In this document: positions 54,643-63,150 of the stretch, piece after piece
How positions within the stretch are numbered: the first letter of the stretch is position 1
Layout: every line of letters begins with the position of its first letter
NCBI RefSeq assembly: GCF_002154695.1
Contig: NZ_MTAV01000078.1
Span: 1 to 64,000 of the forward strand
DNA: 64,000 nt
Direction of reading: 5' to 3'
Origin: Nostoc sp. T09
GTDB lineage: Bacteria > Cyanobacteriota > Cyanobacteriia > Cyanobacteriales > Nostocaceae
Made by a program: the position numbers and the translations under genes
Notes under the pieces: model-generated
Told to the model about the DNA's origin: nothing
The model's database searches: none
The model's input: only the letters and a program-made list of their open reading frames with translations

Positions 54643-55935
54643 ATGAAACCTCAAAACTTTGAAGAACGTCTGATTTGGTATTGTATAATCGGCACCTATG
54701 GATTTTATTTTGCTGGTCTCTTTTTTGTTGTAAATTTTACATTAGGCTGGATACTATTTTTTTTCCTATGTAAGCGACTTTGGAACCAAACAAAGCATAC
54801 TCCTCTTGAAAAAAGAATCAACGTTCCTTGGATACATTGGCTATGGCTTGTCTGTATCATCGTTATAGCAATTGCTAGGTTTGTAGGTAGCATTAACAAC
54901 GATCTGGACACCAATCAAACTATTAGAGGAATAATAAGCTGGTCTACAGATTGGGCATTGATAGCACTATTTCTCTTAGCCGGTTGTCTCAAGATTCGAC
55001 CGCAGTTAATTTATCGATCTGTCTGTATATTGTGCCTTCAAAGTTTGATTTTAATTCCGTTTTTTTATTCAGCTTTGATATTACATTTACCTGCACACCT
55101 CTATTTTTCCCCTATAGAAAGGCTATTACAGAACGGAGAGGTTTTTTATAGCGTAAATCTTTACGCCATTGAATATGGGACTAATGAGACACGTCTATTT
55201 CTATTCGCCCCTTGGGGACCTGCCCTTGGTCTGATTGGGAATGTCTACTTCTTCCTTGCCCTTGCAGAGCCTAGCAAAAAGTGGCGCGGGATTGGTGTAG
55301 TAGGCTCCCTGGCTATGACTGTTGTCTCGGTTTCTCGGTTGTCTTTGATAGCTATTCCGATAGTGTTCTTAATAGTTTTGTTTCTATCAAAAATTACTAA
55401 GCCTACAACGCAAATTGTAATAGGGGTAGCTAGCTTTTTGTTCGGTATTTTTAGCACAGTAATTCTCGGTGCTGCGAGAGAAGGTAAGGACAAGTTTTAT
55501 AGTGCTAGACCAGACTCTTCACGAGTGCATCATGCCTTAGCCGAAATAGCCTCAGAACGGTGGAAAGAGACTCCCATATGGGGTCACGGTGCTCCGGAGG
55601 TACCAGGACCCCAGATAGTGGCAGGAATGCCCATTGGCTCTCACCATACCTGGTTGGGTCTGTTGTTTATAAATGGGCTAGTTGGCTTTACTGCTTTTTT
55701 AGTGCCAATGGTATTAACATTTATAAGTTTGGCTATCAAGGCATACAAAAGCGCAACTGCCAGAGTAGCATTGTCTTTTTTTCTGATTCTATTTCTCTTT
55801 ACATTTAATGATAGTCAACAGACTTTGGCTCATTTATACTGGCCTGGTTTAATCATCATGGCAATTGCACTCAAAGGAGAAGTTCAAAATACCAGTAATC
55901 GTCAAGTTAGTAATCTTGAAAATACTTATATATAG
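54643..55935 (+). CDS. O-antigen ligase/polymerase-like membrane protein (Wzy/WaaL)
   Basis: A 430-residue protein with 10-12 hydrophobic segments. The late region IWGHGAPEVPGPQIVAGMPI is followed by GSHHTWLGLLFINGLVGF, which matches the Wzy_C pattern of a large periplasmic loop with conserved His and Gly. It should join polysaccharide repeat units or ligate the chain. It starts 17 bases after the Wzz-like gene, so the two are co-transcribed. The precise role (polymerase or ligase) cannot be settled. Confidence 0.82.
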   Translation: MKPQNFEERLIWYCIIGTYGFYFAGLFFVVNFTLGWILFFFLCKRLWNQTKHTPLEKRINVPWIHWLWLVCIIVIAIARFVGSINNDLDTNQTIRGIISWSTDWALIALFLLAGCLKIRPQLIYRSVCILCLQSLILIPFFYSALILHLPAHLYFSPIERLLQNGEVFYSVNLYAIEYGTNETRLFLFAPWGPALGLIGNVYFFLALAEPSKKWRGIGVVGSLAMTVVSVSRLSLIAIPIVFLIVLFLSKITKPTTQIVIGVASFLFGIFSTVILGAAREGKDKFYSARPDSSRVHHALAEIASERWKETPIWGHGAPEVPGPQIVAGMPIGSHHTWLGLLFINGLVGFTAFLVPMVLTFISLAIKAYKSATARVALSFFLILFLFTFNDSQQTLAHLYWPGLIIMAIALKGEVQNTSNRQVSNLENTYI

Positions 55936-55983
55936 AGGTCGATTTTACAGTAAACAGATGTGTTATCTTTTAAGGACGACCTA

Positions 55984-57249
55984 ATGATAATTAATAAGCT
56001 TAAGCATAAATTATCCAATCAATTTATTCGTAATCTAGGTTCGCTAGGGGGGGCGGAGTTAGCGAATCGTATTTTCCGCTTGGCAACAACAGTAACGTTA
56101 GCTCGTCTACTAAGTCCTTACGATTATGGTCTAGCAGCAGTTGTTCTCACCACAAGAGATTTTGCAGATGTTTTTAGCCTGAAAGCTGGGATTGGAGCTA
56201 AACTTATTCAAGCTGATGAACGGGATGTAGAAGTTCTATCTAATACATCGTACTGGCTTAATTGGATTTTATGCGGAACACTTTTTATTATTCAGTGTAT
56301 CGCTGCCTTTCCTATTGCTTGGTTTTATGGAAATACGCAAGTCATTTTGCCTATTTGTATAGTTGCCACCGTCTACTTAATGTTGCCAACTTATATGATT
56401 CAATGTGCATTGATTCAGCGAGAGAATCGATTAAATGTATTAGCACTATGTACTGCTACCCAATCCCTACTTAGCAATCTTCTTACCATAGGTTTGGCAT
56501 TATTAGGTCTGGGAATGTGGGCTATAGTATTACCGATTGTCTTGACATCTCCAGTGTGGATTGTCATCAATCGTATGAACCATCCTTGGAGGGTTAATAA
56601 GCCCTTTACTCTTTATCGATGGCAGGAAATCGCTAATTTTGCTAAAAACGTTCTTGGAAGTGAACTACTCAATAAGCTAAGAAGTAACTTAGATTACTTA
56701 TTAGTCGGGCGTTTTCTTGGAATTGATGCCCTAGGACTTTACTATTTTGCCTTTAATGCTGGGCTAGGGATAAGCCTCAATGTTATGAATTCATTTATTT
56801 GGGCGATGTACCCTCATCTTTGTTCAGCTCGTGGAGACCTAAAGCAGCTTAAAACTCGATTTTTTAGTGGTTTCAAAACGATTGCTTTGGTTATAGTTCC
56901 ACTAGTTCTTCTACAGTCGAGTTTAGCACCCTTTTATGTGCCAATTGTTTTTGGGCAAAAGTGGTTGACGGCAATTCCAATATTAGTATTGATATGTCTT
57001 TCAGCGCTACCACGTCCCTTTGCTATCGCTGCTTCTCTACTACTCCAAGCTAAGGATAAAACCCATATCAACCTTTACTGGGATTTGATTTTCACTGTAA
57101 TATTTGCAATTTCCTTACTGGTTGCTGTGAAATGGGGAATATTTTGGGTAGCCGCAGCAGTACTGATTACTCATGGGCTAGCCCTGCCTCTGTTTACTAT
57201 TTGGACTATTAGATATGTTTTCGGTAAAAAATTGCCTTCACCAATTTGA
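55984..57249 (+). CDS. Polysaccharide flippase (Wzx-like, MOP superfamily)
   Basis: About 421 residues with roughly 12 membrane helices. RNLGSLGGAELANRIFRLAT and ARLLSPYDYGLAAVVLTTRDF are the family's N-terminal marks, and the inner region LRSNLDYLLVGRFLGIDALG fits too. It should flip lipid-linked repeat units outward. I use the ATG at 55984, with AAGGA at 55972-55976; a GTG at 55960 is possible. It follows the ligase-like gene by 48 bases, in the usual wzz-wzy-wzx order. Confidence 0.87.
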   Translation: MIINKLKHKLSNQFIRNLGSLGGAELANRIFRLATTVTLARLLSPYDYGLAAVVLTTRDFADVFSLKAGIGAKLIQADERDVEVLSNTSYWLNWILCGTLFIIQCIAAFPIAWFYGNTQVILPICIVATVYLMLPTYMIQCALIQRENRLNVLALCTATQSLLSNLLTIGLALLGLGMWAIVLPIVLTSPVWIVINRMNHPWRVNKPFTLYRWQEIANFAKNVLGSELLNKLRSNLDYLLVGRFLGIDALGLYYFAFNAGLGISLNVMNSFIWAMYPHLCSARGDLKQLKTRFFSGFKTIALVIVPLVLLQSSLAPFYVPIVFGQKWLTAIPILVLICLSALPRPFAIAASLLLQAKDKTHINLYWDLIFTVIFAISLLVAVKWGIFWVAAAVLITHGLALPLFTIWTIRYVFGKKLPSPI

Positions 57250-57365
57250 ATAATTCTACTTTTAATCAGTAGAAAATTTAAGTAGCCTTGAGTTTAGGCG
57301 AGATTAACTTGAGCAAAAAACTAACAACAAATATAACTGTTTCTAATACATTAAGGTGAATTCCT

Positions 57366-58355
57366 GTGCCAACTATATCCATCATCATCCCTGCCTATAA
57401 CGCTGAACAGACTATCTTAGAGACCATCAACTCTGTTCAACAACAAACATTTTCAGATTTTGAAATAATAGTAATTAATGATGGTTCAACTGATCGAACT
57501 TTAGAAATACTTGATACGATCGCAGATTCCCGTCTCAAGATTTTTTCCTATAATAACGGTGGTTTACCAGTAGCTCGTAATCGTGGAATTGCTCATGCCA
57601 CTGGAGAATTTATTGCATTCCTTGATGCCGACGATTTATGGACACCTGATAAGTTAGAACTGCAACTTGCAGCTTTACAACAGCATCCAGAAGCAGGTGT
57701 TGTTTATAGCTGGACGCTATTCATGGATGAACAAGGAAAATCGTTTCATCCAGATAAACCTATATTTTTTTCAGGAAATGTTTACGGTAATCTATTAGTC
57801 AAAAATTTCCTTGCCAGTGGCTCAAATCCCCTGATTCGTAAGCAAGCAGTTGATTCTGTGGGAGAGTTTTATCCACCAGCAGGAGGCTCTGCTGATTGGG
57901 ATTATTGGTTAAGGTTAGCAGCTCGCTGGCATTTTGTTGTTGTTCCAAAACCACAAATTTTCTATCGTCAGTCTTCAAGCTCAATGTCATCTAAAATTGA
58001 GTTTATGGAAGAATGCAAATCGATTGTGCTTGAACGAGCGTTTGAATCGGCTCCACCCGAATTACAAGCCCTGAAAAACCAAAGCTTGGCTAATACATAT
58101 CAGTATTCAGCCCATTTATGCTTAACGCGTATTTCTGGAATTGATGGAGTTAGGCAAGCTGGTCAAAAGTTGATGATGGCAATCCGAGTCTATCCGAAGA
58201 CTTTACTAGATAGGCAAACTCAGAAATTATTGTTTAAGGTTCTCTTAAAGCGAGTACTTTCACCAAAAGTTGCTAATAATTTTCTCCAAGGAATTAGTAA
58301 AATTCGTGCTACTCGTCTCAAAAACTCTGGCAATAGAGAAAACTTTTCTATCTAA
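57366..58355 (+). CDS. Family 2 glycosyltransferase
   Basis: A 329-residue GT-A enzyme. It starts with a GTG at 57366, with AAGGTG (57353-57358) as ribosome site. TISIIIPAYNAEQTILETIN leads to INDGSTDRT, and the metal-binding AFLDADDLW is the DXD motif (about residues 86-94). GGSADWDYWLRLA is the acceptor-side ED/WDY motif. It transfers a sugar from a nucleotide donor in the cytoplasm to a lipid-linked chain. It is related to the two later glycosyltransferases. The donor sugar is unknown. Confidence 0.87.
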   Translation: MPTISIIIPAYNAEQTILETINSVQQQTFSDFEIIVINDGSTDRTLEILDTIADSRLKIFSYNNGGLPVARNRGIAHATGEFIAFLDADDLWTPDKLELQLAALQQHPEAGVVYSWTLFMDEQGKSFHPDKPIFFSGNVYGNLLVKNFLASGSNPLIRKQAVDSVGEFYPPAGGSADWDYWLRLAARWHFVVVPKPQIFYRQSSSSMSSKIEFMEECKSIVLERAFESAPPELQALKNQSLANTYQYSAHLCLTRISGIDGVRQAGQKLMMAIRVYPKTLLDRQTQKLLFKVLLKRVLSPKVANNFLQGISKIRATRLKNSGNRENFSI

Positions 58356-58443
58356 GAATACTTTCTCAGAATTGTAGAGATAGCAGATAGATTTGCGTTA
58401 ACTTTAGAATTGTCAAGCATAGAGCAAGCATTAAGGATTTATT

Positions 58444-59709
58444 ATGAATATTCAATCTAACGATACCATCTTCCAAGCAAACAACAGCTTAGAGAATCAG
58501 AATAAACAAGAAATTTTTTTTACTACCAAACTGGTCAAATCTGGATTGGCAGATATGCTGTGGCAGCTATCTCTGCTATATAGAATTGGTCAATTATTCG
58601 ATTACACTTATGTACACACACTAATTTCCCATGATAAACGGCACAGGTTAAGTTTATTTGGAAAGATTACCAAAAAACTTGAAAATGTTATAGCCAAGTT
58701 TCTTAAGATTGATAGATATTCTTATAAAATTAGTAATTTCATGGGTCTTGATACGATAGGACCTAATATAAATGACAAAAATTTTATTGACTATAAAGTT
58801 ATTGAAATACCCATTGATAAAATTTATCAAGAATCTGAAATTTCAGATATTGCTCAGCTAAAAAAACGTCTTAAAAAATTTATCGACGAGATAACTCCAT
58901 CCTCAAAAAAAGTTATTTATCGTTTAGCATTTACACCTGAATTATATAAATCATTACGTGCTTATCAGCTAGATGAATTACTCAAAAGTGCAGATCCAGA
59001 GGCAATCCAGCTTAAACCCCTTAAGTTAAAACTATCCGAAGGTTACCGCAAAGCAAGAGAAAATAGACCTATCAATATACCTTTTGATGCTCAAAAAGTT
59101 AAGATTGTAGTGCATTTGAGGAAAGGTGATAGGGTCCGGCTCAATATAAATAAAAAAATCCTTGGAGTTTTTAGCACAAGAGTTAAAGTATTTGAGAATA
59201 CAAGTGACTTGAATGAATGGGAAAGTACTAACTACTCAAGTTCTAATGATACCTATAGTGCTTATAATCTTATTCAAAGAATATTTGATAAATATGGCAA
59301 GGAAAATTTCTCTGTGATAGTAATTTCAGATGGCTATGAGAGGACATTTCAAAATATTAGACATGCTATGTCTAAGGGGGAGATAGAACTGAGTCAAAAC
59401 GAAAAAAATAAATTAGATGAAATTGAAAAAATAGCAAATAAAGAATTTGATATTTTTGCTAAATATTCAAATATTTTTACTATGATTGGTGAATCAGAAC
59501 AAAATACATTTCCAAGTATCCATGCGGTCATTAGTGCTGATATCGTAATCAAGACAACAGGGGGCTTTGCTTGGGTCTTGCATAGCCTATTCAAAAATCA
59601 AAATCGCCCTTCAACCATAATTCAATTGGAACAAGATGAAGACAAGAGTATTGAGAATATTGGACTGTTTTTAGCAGGAAATGTTTCAGGCAATAAAAAA
59701 TATAAATAA
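58444..59709 (+). CDS. Putative fucosyltransferase-like enzyme
   Basis: A 421-residue protein. KIVVHLRKGDR (H224, R226, G228, D229) matches the HxRxGD motif I that binds GDP-fucose in the alpha-1,2/1,6- and protein-O-fucosyltransferase superfamily. Near the C-terminus, SIHAVISADIVIKTTGGFAW matches the motif with a conserved Ser/Thr/Gly-rich loop. It begins with AAGGA (58433-58437) at proper spacing. Codon use is AT-richer than that of its neighbours. The two following genes make GDP-L-fucose, which supports the assignment. Overall similarity is low, so this stays a prediction. Confidence 0.62.
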   Translation: MNIQSNDTIFQANNSLENQNKQEIFFTTKLVKSGLADMLWQLSLLYRIGQLFDYTYVHTLISHDKRHRLSLFGKITKKLENVIAKFLKIDRYSYKISNFMGLDTIGPNINDKNFIDYKVIEIPIDKIYQESEISDIAQLKKRLKKFIDEITPSSKKVIYRLAFTPELYKSLRAYQLDELLKSADPEAIQLKPLKLKLSEGYRKARENRPINIPFDAQKVKIVVHLRKGDRVRLNINKKILGVFSTRVKVFENTSDLNEWESTNYSSSNDTYSAYNLIQRIFDKYGKENFSVIVISDGYERTFQNIRHAMSKGEIELSQNEKNKLDEIEKIANKEFDIFAKYSNIFTMIGESEQNTFPSIHAVISADIVIKTTGGFAWVLHSLFKNQNRPSTIIQLEQDEDKSIENIGLFLAGNVSGNKKYK

Positions 59710-59799
59710 TTTTTATTGCCTGCTCTACTAAAACAGTAGCTTTAACTCCTACGCATTAATCAAACATCTTTTTCACATTTAAACTTAGGAGCATTAAGC

Positions 59800-60879
59800 A
59801 TGACACAACAGAAGCGAGCGTTAATCACTGGAATTACAGGACAAGATGGCTCCTACTTAAGTGAGTTTTTGCTGGGGCAAGGTTATGAGGTACATGGCAT
59901 TATCCGACGCACTTCCACATTCAATACAGATCGGATTGACCATATTTATGAAGATCCTCATAACGAAGGAGCGCGCTTGTTTCTTCACTACGGAGATTTA
60001 ACTGATGGCACTACTTTGCGCCGGATTTTAGAAGAAGTCCAGCCGACAGAAATTTATAATCTGGGATCTCAGTCCCATGTGCGAGTAAGTTTTGACTCGC
60101 CAGAATACACTGTAGACTCTGTAGGTATGGGAACCCTCCGTCTACTAGAAGCCATTCGAGACTACCAGCAGCGCACAGGAATTGAAGTCCGATTTTACCA
60201 AGCTGGTTCTTCTGAGATGTTCGGTCTGGTGCAGGAAGTACCCCAAAAGGAAACAACACCGTTTTATCCCCGCAGTCCATACGCTTGTGCCAAAGTTTAT
60301 GCTCATTGGCAGACAGTAAATTATCGAGAATCTTACGGTTTATTTGCATGTAATGGCATACTTTTTAACCACGAAAGTCCACGTAGAGGCGAAACATTTG
60401 TAACGCGCAAAATTACACGAGCAGTCGCTCGCATAGTTGCTGGAAAACAGAAAAATCTTTACATGGGCAATCTAGATGCTAAACGAGACTGGGGATATGC
60501 CAAAGACTATGTAAGAGCAATGTGGTTAATGCTACAGCAAGCCCAACCTGATGATTATGTCATTGCCACTGGTGAAACTCATTCAGTAAGCAAGTTTCTG
60601 GAACTAGCTTTTAATTATGTCAATCTCAATTGGCAGGACTATGTAGAGTTTGATGAGCGCTATCTCAGACCAGCAGAAGTGGAATTGTTAATTGGCGACC
60701 CCAGCAAGGCACGGCAGAAGTTGGGCTGGGAACCTTCAGTTACGTTTGAGCAATTGGTCGCCTTGATGGTAGAAGCAGATTTACAAGCACTGGGTTGCAC
60801 TTCATCGAATGGTAATGGTTCACAAGTAATTCAGGATATTGCTACTATTCGGCAAGAATTGGGCAGTTTGCACTTCTAA
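59800..60879 (+). CDS. gmd: GDP-mannose 4,6-dehydratase
   Basis: A 359-residue short-chain dehydrogenase. [20 protein letters not shown] carries the NADP motif (G11-G17), and the catalytic set is S137 (AGSSEMFG), Y161 and K165 (SPYACAK). [20 protein letters not shown] is a highly conserved Gmd segment. It converts GDP-D-mannose to GDP-4-keto-6-deoxymannose, the first step to GDP-L-fucose. A clear ribosome site TAGGAG (59786-59791) precedes the ATG. The fcl gene follows after 33 bases. Confidence 0.95.
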   Translation: MTQQKRALITGITGQDGSYLSEFLLGQGYEVHGIIRRTSTFNTDRIDHIYEDPHNEGARLFLHYGDLTDGTTLRRILEEVQPTEIYNLGSQSHVRVSFDSPEYTVDSVGMGTLRLLEAIRDYQQRTGIEVRFYQAGSSEMFGLVQEVPQKETTPFYPRSPYACAKVYAHWQTVNYRESYGLFACNGILFNHESPRRGETFVTRKITRAVARIVAGKQKNLYMGNLDAKRDWGYAKDYVRAMWLMLQQAQPDDYVIATGETHSVSKFLELAFNYVNLNWQDYVEFDERYLRPAEVELLIGDPSKARQKLGWEPSVTFEQLVALMVEADLQALGCTSSNGNGSQVIQDIATIRQELGSLHF

Positions 60880-60912
60880 TCAGCGAACAGCAAACAGTTA
60901 TTAGTTGAAAAC

Positions 60913-61857
60913 ATGACTACTACTGATCTGAAAAACAAAAGAATTCTCGTCACTGGTGGAGCTGGATTTCTGGGCCGTCAGGTGATAAACAAACTCTGTA
61001 AGGCTGGGACAGATTTAGCAAAAATTACAATGCCGCGATCGCGTGAATGTGATTTGCGTATCTTAACAAACTGCCAGCGAGCAGTCGATCAACAAGACAT
61101 TGTCATTCACCTGGCAGCCCACGTCGGCGGTATTGGACTTAATCAAGTCAAGCCAGCCGAGCTGTTCTACGACAACTTGATGATGGGCACTCAATTGATT
61201 CACGCTGCCTATCAAGCCGGAGTGGAAAAATTTGTTTGTGTTGGCACTATTTGCGCTTATCCCAAGTTCACCCCAGTGCCATTTAAAGAAGACGATCTCT
61301 GGAATGGCTATCCAGAGGAAACCAATGCTCCCTATGGAATTGCCAAAAAAGCTCTATTAGTTCAACTCCAAGCTTATCGGCAGCAATATGGCTTTAATGG
61401 CATTTACTTATTGCCAGTGAATTTATACGGGCCGGAGGATAACTTTGACTCCAGTAGTTCCCACGTCATACCTGCTTTAATTCGCAAAGTACACGAGGCT
61501 CAAATTAAGGGAGAAAAGAAACTGAGAGTTTGGGGTGACGGCAGTCCCACCCGTGAGTTTCTCTACTCAGAAGATGCGGCGCAGGGAATTGTTATGGGTA
61601 CTCAATTCTATCAAGAGTCTGAACCCGTTAACTTGGGAACGGGGTATGAAATCTCGATCCGGAACTTGATTACCTTAATTTGTGAACTGATGGAGTTTGA
61701 CGGCGAAATTGTCTATGAAACTGACAAACCTAACGGTCAACCGCGTCGTTGCTTAGATACAGAACGGGCAAAAAAAGCTTTTGGTTTTGTCGCTCAGGTG
61801 GACTTCAAACAGGGATTGCGGAACACGATTGACTGGTATCGGCAGCACGCTGCATAG
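60913..61857 (+). CDS. fcl: GDP-L-fucose synthase
   Basis: A 314-residue bifunctional epimerase-reductase. The NADP motif is GGAGFLG (15-21). The catalytic Tyr/Lys pair is Y141/K145 (APYGIAKK), and [21 protein letters not shown] and [18 protein letters not shown] are conserved family segments. It turns GDP-4-keto-6-deoxymannose into GDP-L-fucose. It is directly downstream of gmd, so the two complete the pathway for a fucosyltransferase nearby. Confidence 0.95.
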   Translation: MTTTDLKNKRILVTGGAGFLGRQVINKLCKAGTDLAKITMPRSRECDLRILTNCQRAVDQQDIVIHLAAHVGGIGLNQVKPAELFYDNLMMGTQLIHAAYQAGVEKFVCVGTICAYPKFTPVPFKEDDLWNGYPEETNAPYGIAKKALLVQLQAYRQQYGFNGIYLLPVNLYGPEDNFDSSSSHVIPALIRKVHEAQIKGEKKLRVWGDGSPTREFLYSEDAAQGIVMGTQFYQESEPVNLGTGYEISIRNLITLICELMEFDGEIVYETDKPNGQPRRCLDTERAKKAFGFVAQVDFKQGLRNTIDWYRQHAA

Positions 61858-61881
61858 GTGTAGTGATTGTTTGGAAGGTTT

Positions 61882-62008
61882 GCACACTACGACTAAGCGG
61901 TTAACCAGGTGGATAATTTTCGTATTTCCTTGGATGATATCAGCTTCATGTGCGATCGTAGCCAGCAGATAGTATTTCTATTGCTATCTCAGAGATTACT
62001 GTACTAAC
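61882..62008 (+). promoter_or_regulatory. EPS leader element, copy B
   Basis: Non-coding leader between fcl and the next glycosyltransferase gene. It shares 30 of 39 positions with copy A at 52983, including AAGCGG and GTGGATAATTTT, and carries ACTGTACTAA near its end (61998-62007). It ends about 45 bases before the ATG at 62052. It probably starts or controls a second transcription unit of the exopolysaccharide locus. Confidence 0.6.
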
Positions 62009-62051
62009 AGTACAACCTGAGAAGGTGACTGAAACAAAGTCAGTCTGAAAG

Positions 62052-63077
62052 ATGAAAAAAGTTTCTGTAATTATTCCAGTTTATGGAGTCGAGAAGTACA
62101 TAGCAGCTACGGTACAATCCGTTCTTGATCAAACTTATAAAAATTTTGAGCTTCTGATTATTGATGATGCTTCTCCTGATAGGAGTATAGAGATTTGTCA
62201 GCAATTTACAGATTCTAGAATTAAAATCATTCATCAGGCAAATCGAGGACTGGCTGGAGCTAGAAATACCGGTATTCGCCATGCCCAAGGGGAATATTTA
62301 GCTTTTTTAGACGCAGATGACCTTTGGTTACCAGAAAAGCTAGAACAGCACATTAGTCACTTAGAAAACTCACCAGCTGTCGGTGTTAGCTTTAGCCGCT
62401 CTGCTTTTATTGACGAAACTGGAAAATCCTTAGGTACGTATCAGATGCCTAAGCTTAAAGAAATTACCACACCTTATTTACTATGCCGTAATCCCGTTGG
62501 TAATGGCTCGGCGGCGGTGATTCGCACAGAAGTTTTTGAAGCAATTAAATTCCAAGATAATCTGCACGGTACTATCGAGGATTTTTATTTTGACGAACAC
62601 TTTCGCCGAACAGAAGATTTGGAATGTTGGATTCGCATTTCCATTAAGACGGATTGGCAAATAGAAGGTATTCCCGAAGCCCTGACTCTATACCGAGTTA
62701 ATTCAGATGGGCTTTCTGCAAACTTGCTTCAGCAGTTAGATTCTTGGGAAAAAGTAATTGAAAAAACACGCTCCTACGCTCCAGGAATAGTTACTCAATC
62801 GGAAAAACTAGCCAGAGCCTACCAGTTGCAGTATTTAGCTCGCAATGCAGTTCGTCTGCAAGCTGGTGCAATGGCTGTGAAACTCATCAATCAAGCTTTA
62901 GTAAGCAACTGGCGTATTCTGCTGGAAATTCCACGCCCTACAATTTTGACCTTGGTTGCAGCCTATTTTCTTTGGCTCCTACCTCAGTCTCTTTACAGTT
63001 CTATTGAGACAGTTGCTTTAAAGAGCACAGGAGCTAGCCAAAAACGCCGCATTCTGCAAGAGCAGCTGGCTCGTTAA
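62052..63077 (+). CDS. Family 2 glycosyltransferase (tandem copy 1)
   Basis: A 341-residue GT-A enzyme. VSVIIPVYGVEKYIAATVQS and IIDDASPDRS are followed by LAFLDADDLWLPEKLEQH with the DXD motif. EDLECWIRISIKTDWQIEG is the acceptor-site ED motif. A hydrophobic segment near the C-terminus (PTILTLVAAYFLWLLPQSLY) may touch the membrane. The next gene starts 74 bases downstream and is a close paralogue. It is preceded by leader copy B. Confidence 0.87.
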   Translation: MKKVSVIIPVYGVEKYIAATVQSVLDQTYKNFELLIIDDASPDRSIEICQQFTDSRIKIIHQANRGLAGARNTGIRHAQGEYLAFLDADDLWLPEKLEQHISHLENSPAVGVSFSRSAFIDETGKSLGTYQMPKLKEITTPYLLCRNPVGNGSAAVIRTEVFEAIKFQDNLHGTIEDFYFDEHFRRTEDLECWIRISIKTDWQIEGIPEALTLYRVNSDGLSANLLQQLDSWEKVIEKTRSYAPGIVTQSEKLARAYQLQYLARNAVRLQAGAMAVKLINQALVSNWRILLEIPRPTILTLVAAYFLWLLPQSLYSSIETVALKSTGASQKRRILQEQLAR

Positions 63078-63150
63078 GAAGTTTGCATATACAGAGCCTA
63101 ATCAAATCTCTTAGATGTTAATTCACTCAAATTAGTAGGAATAATCACAA

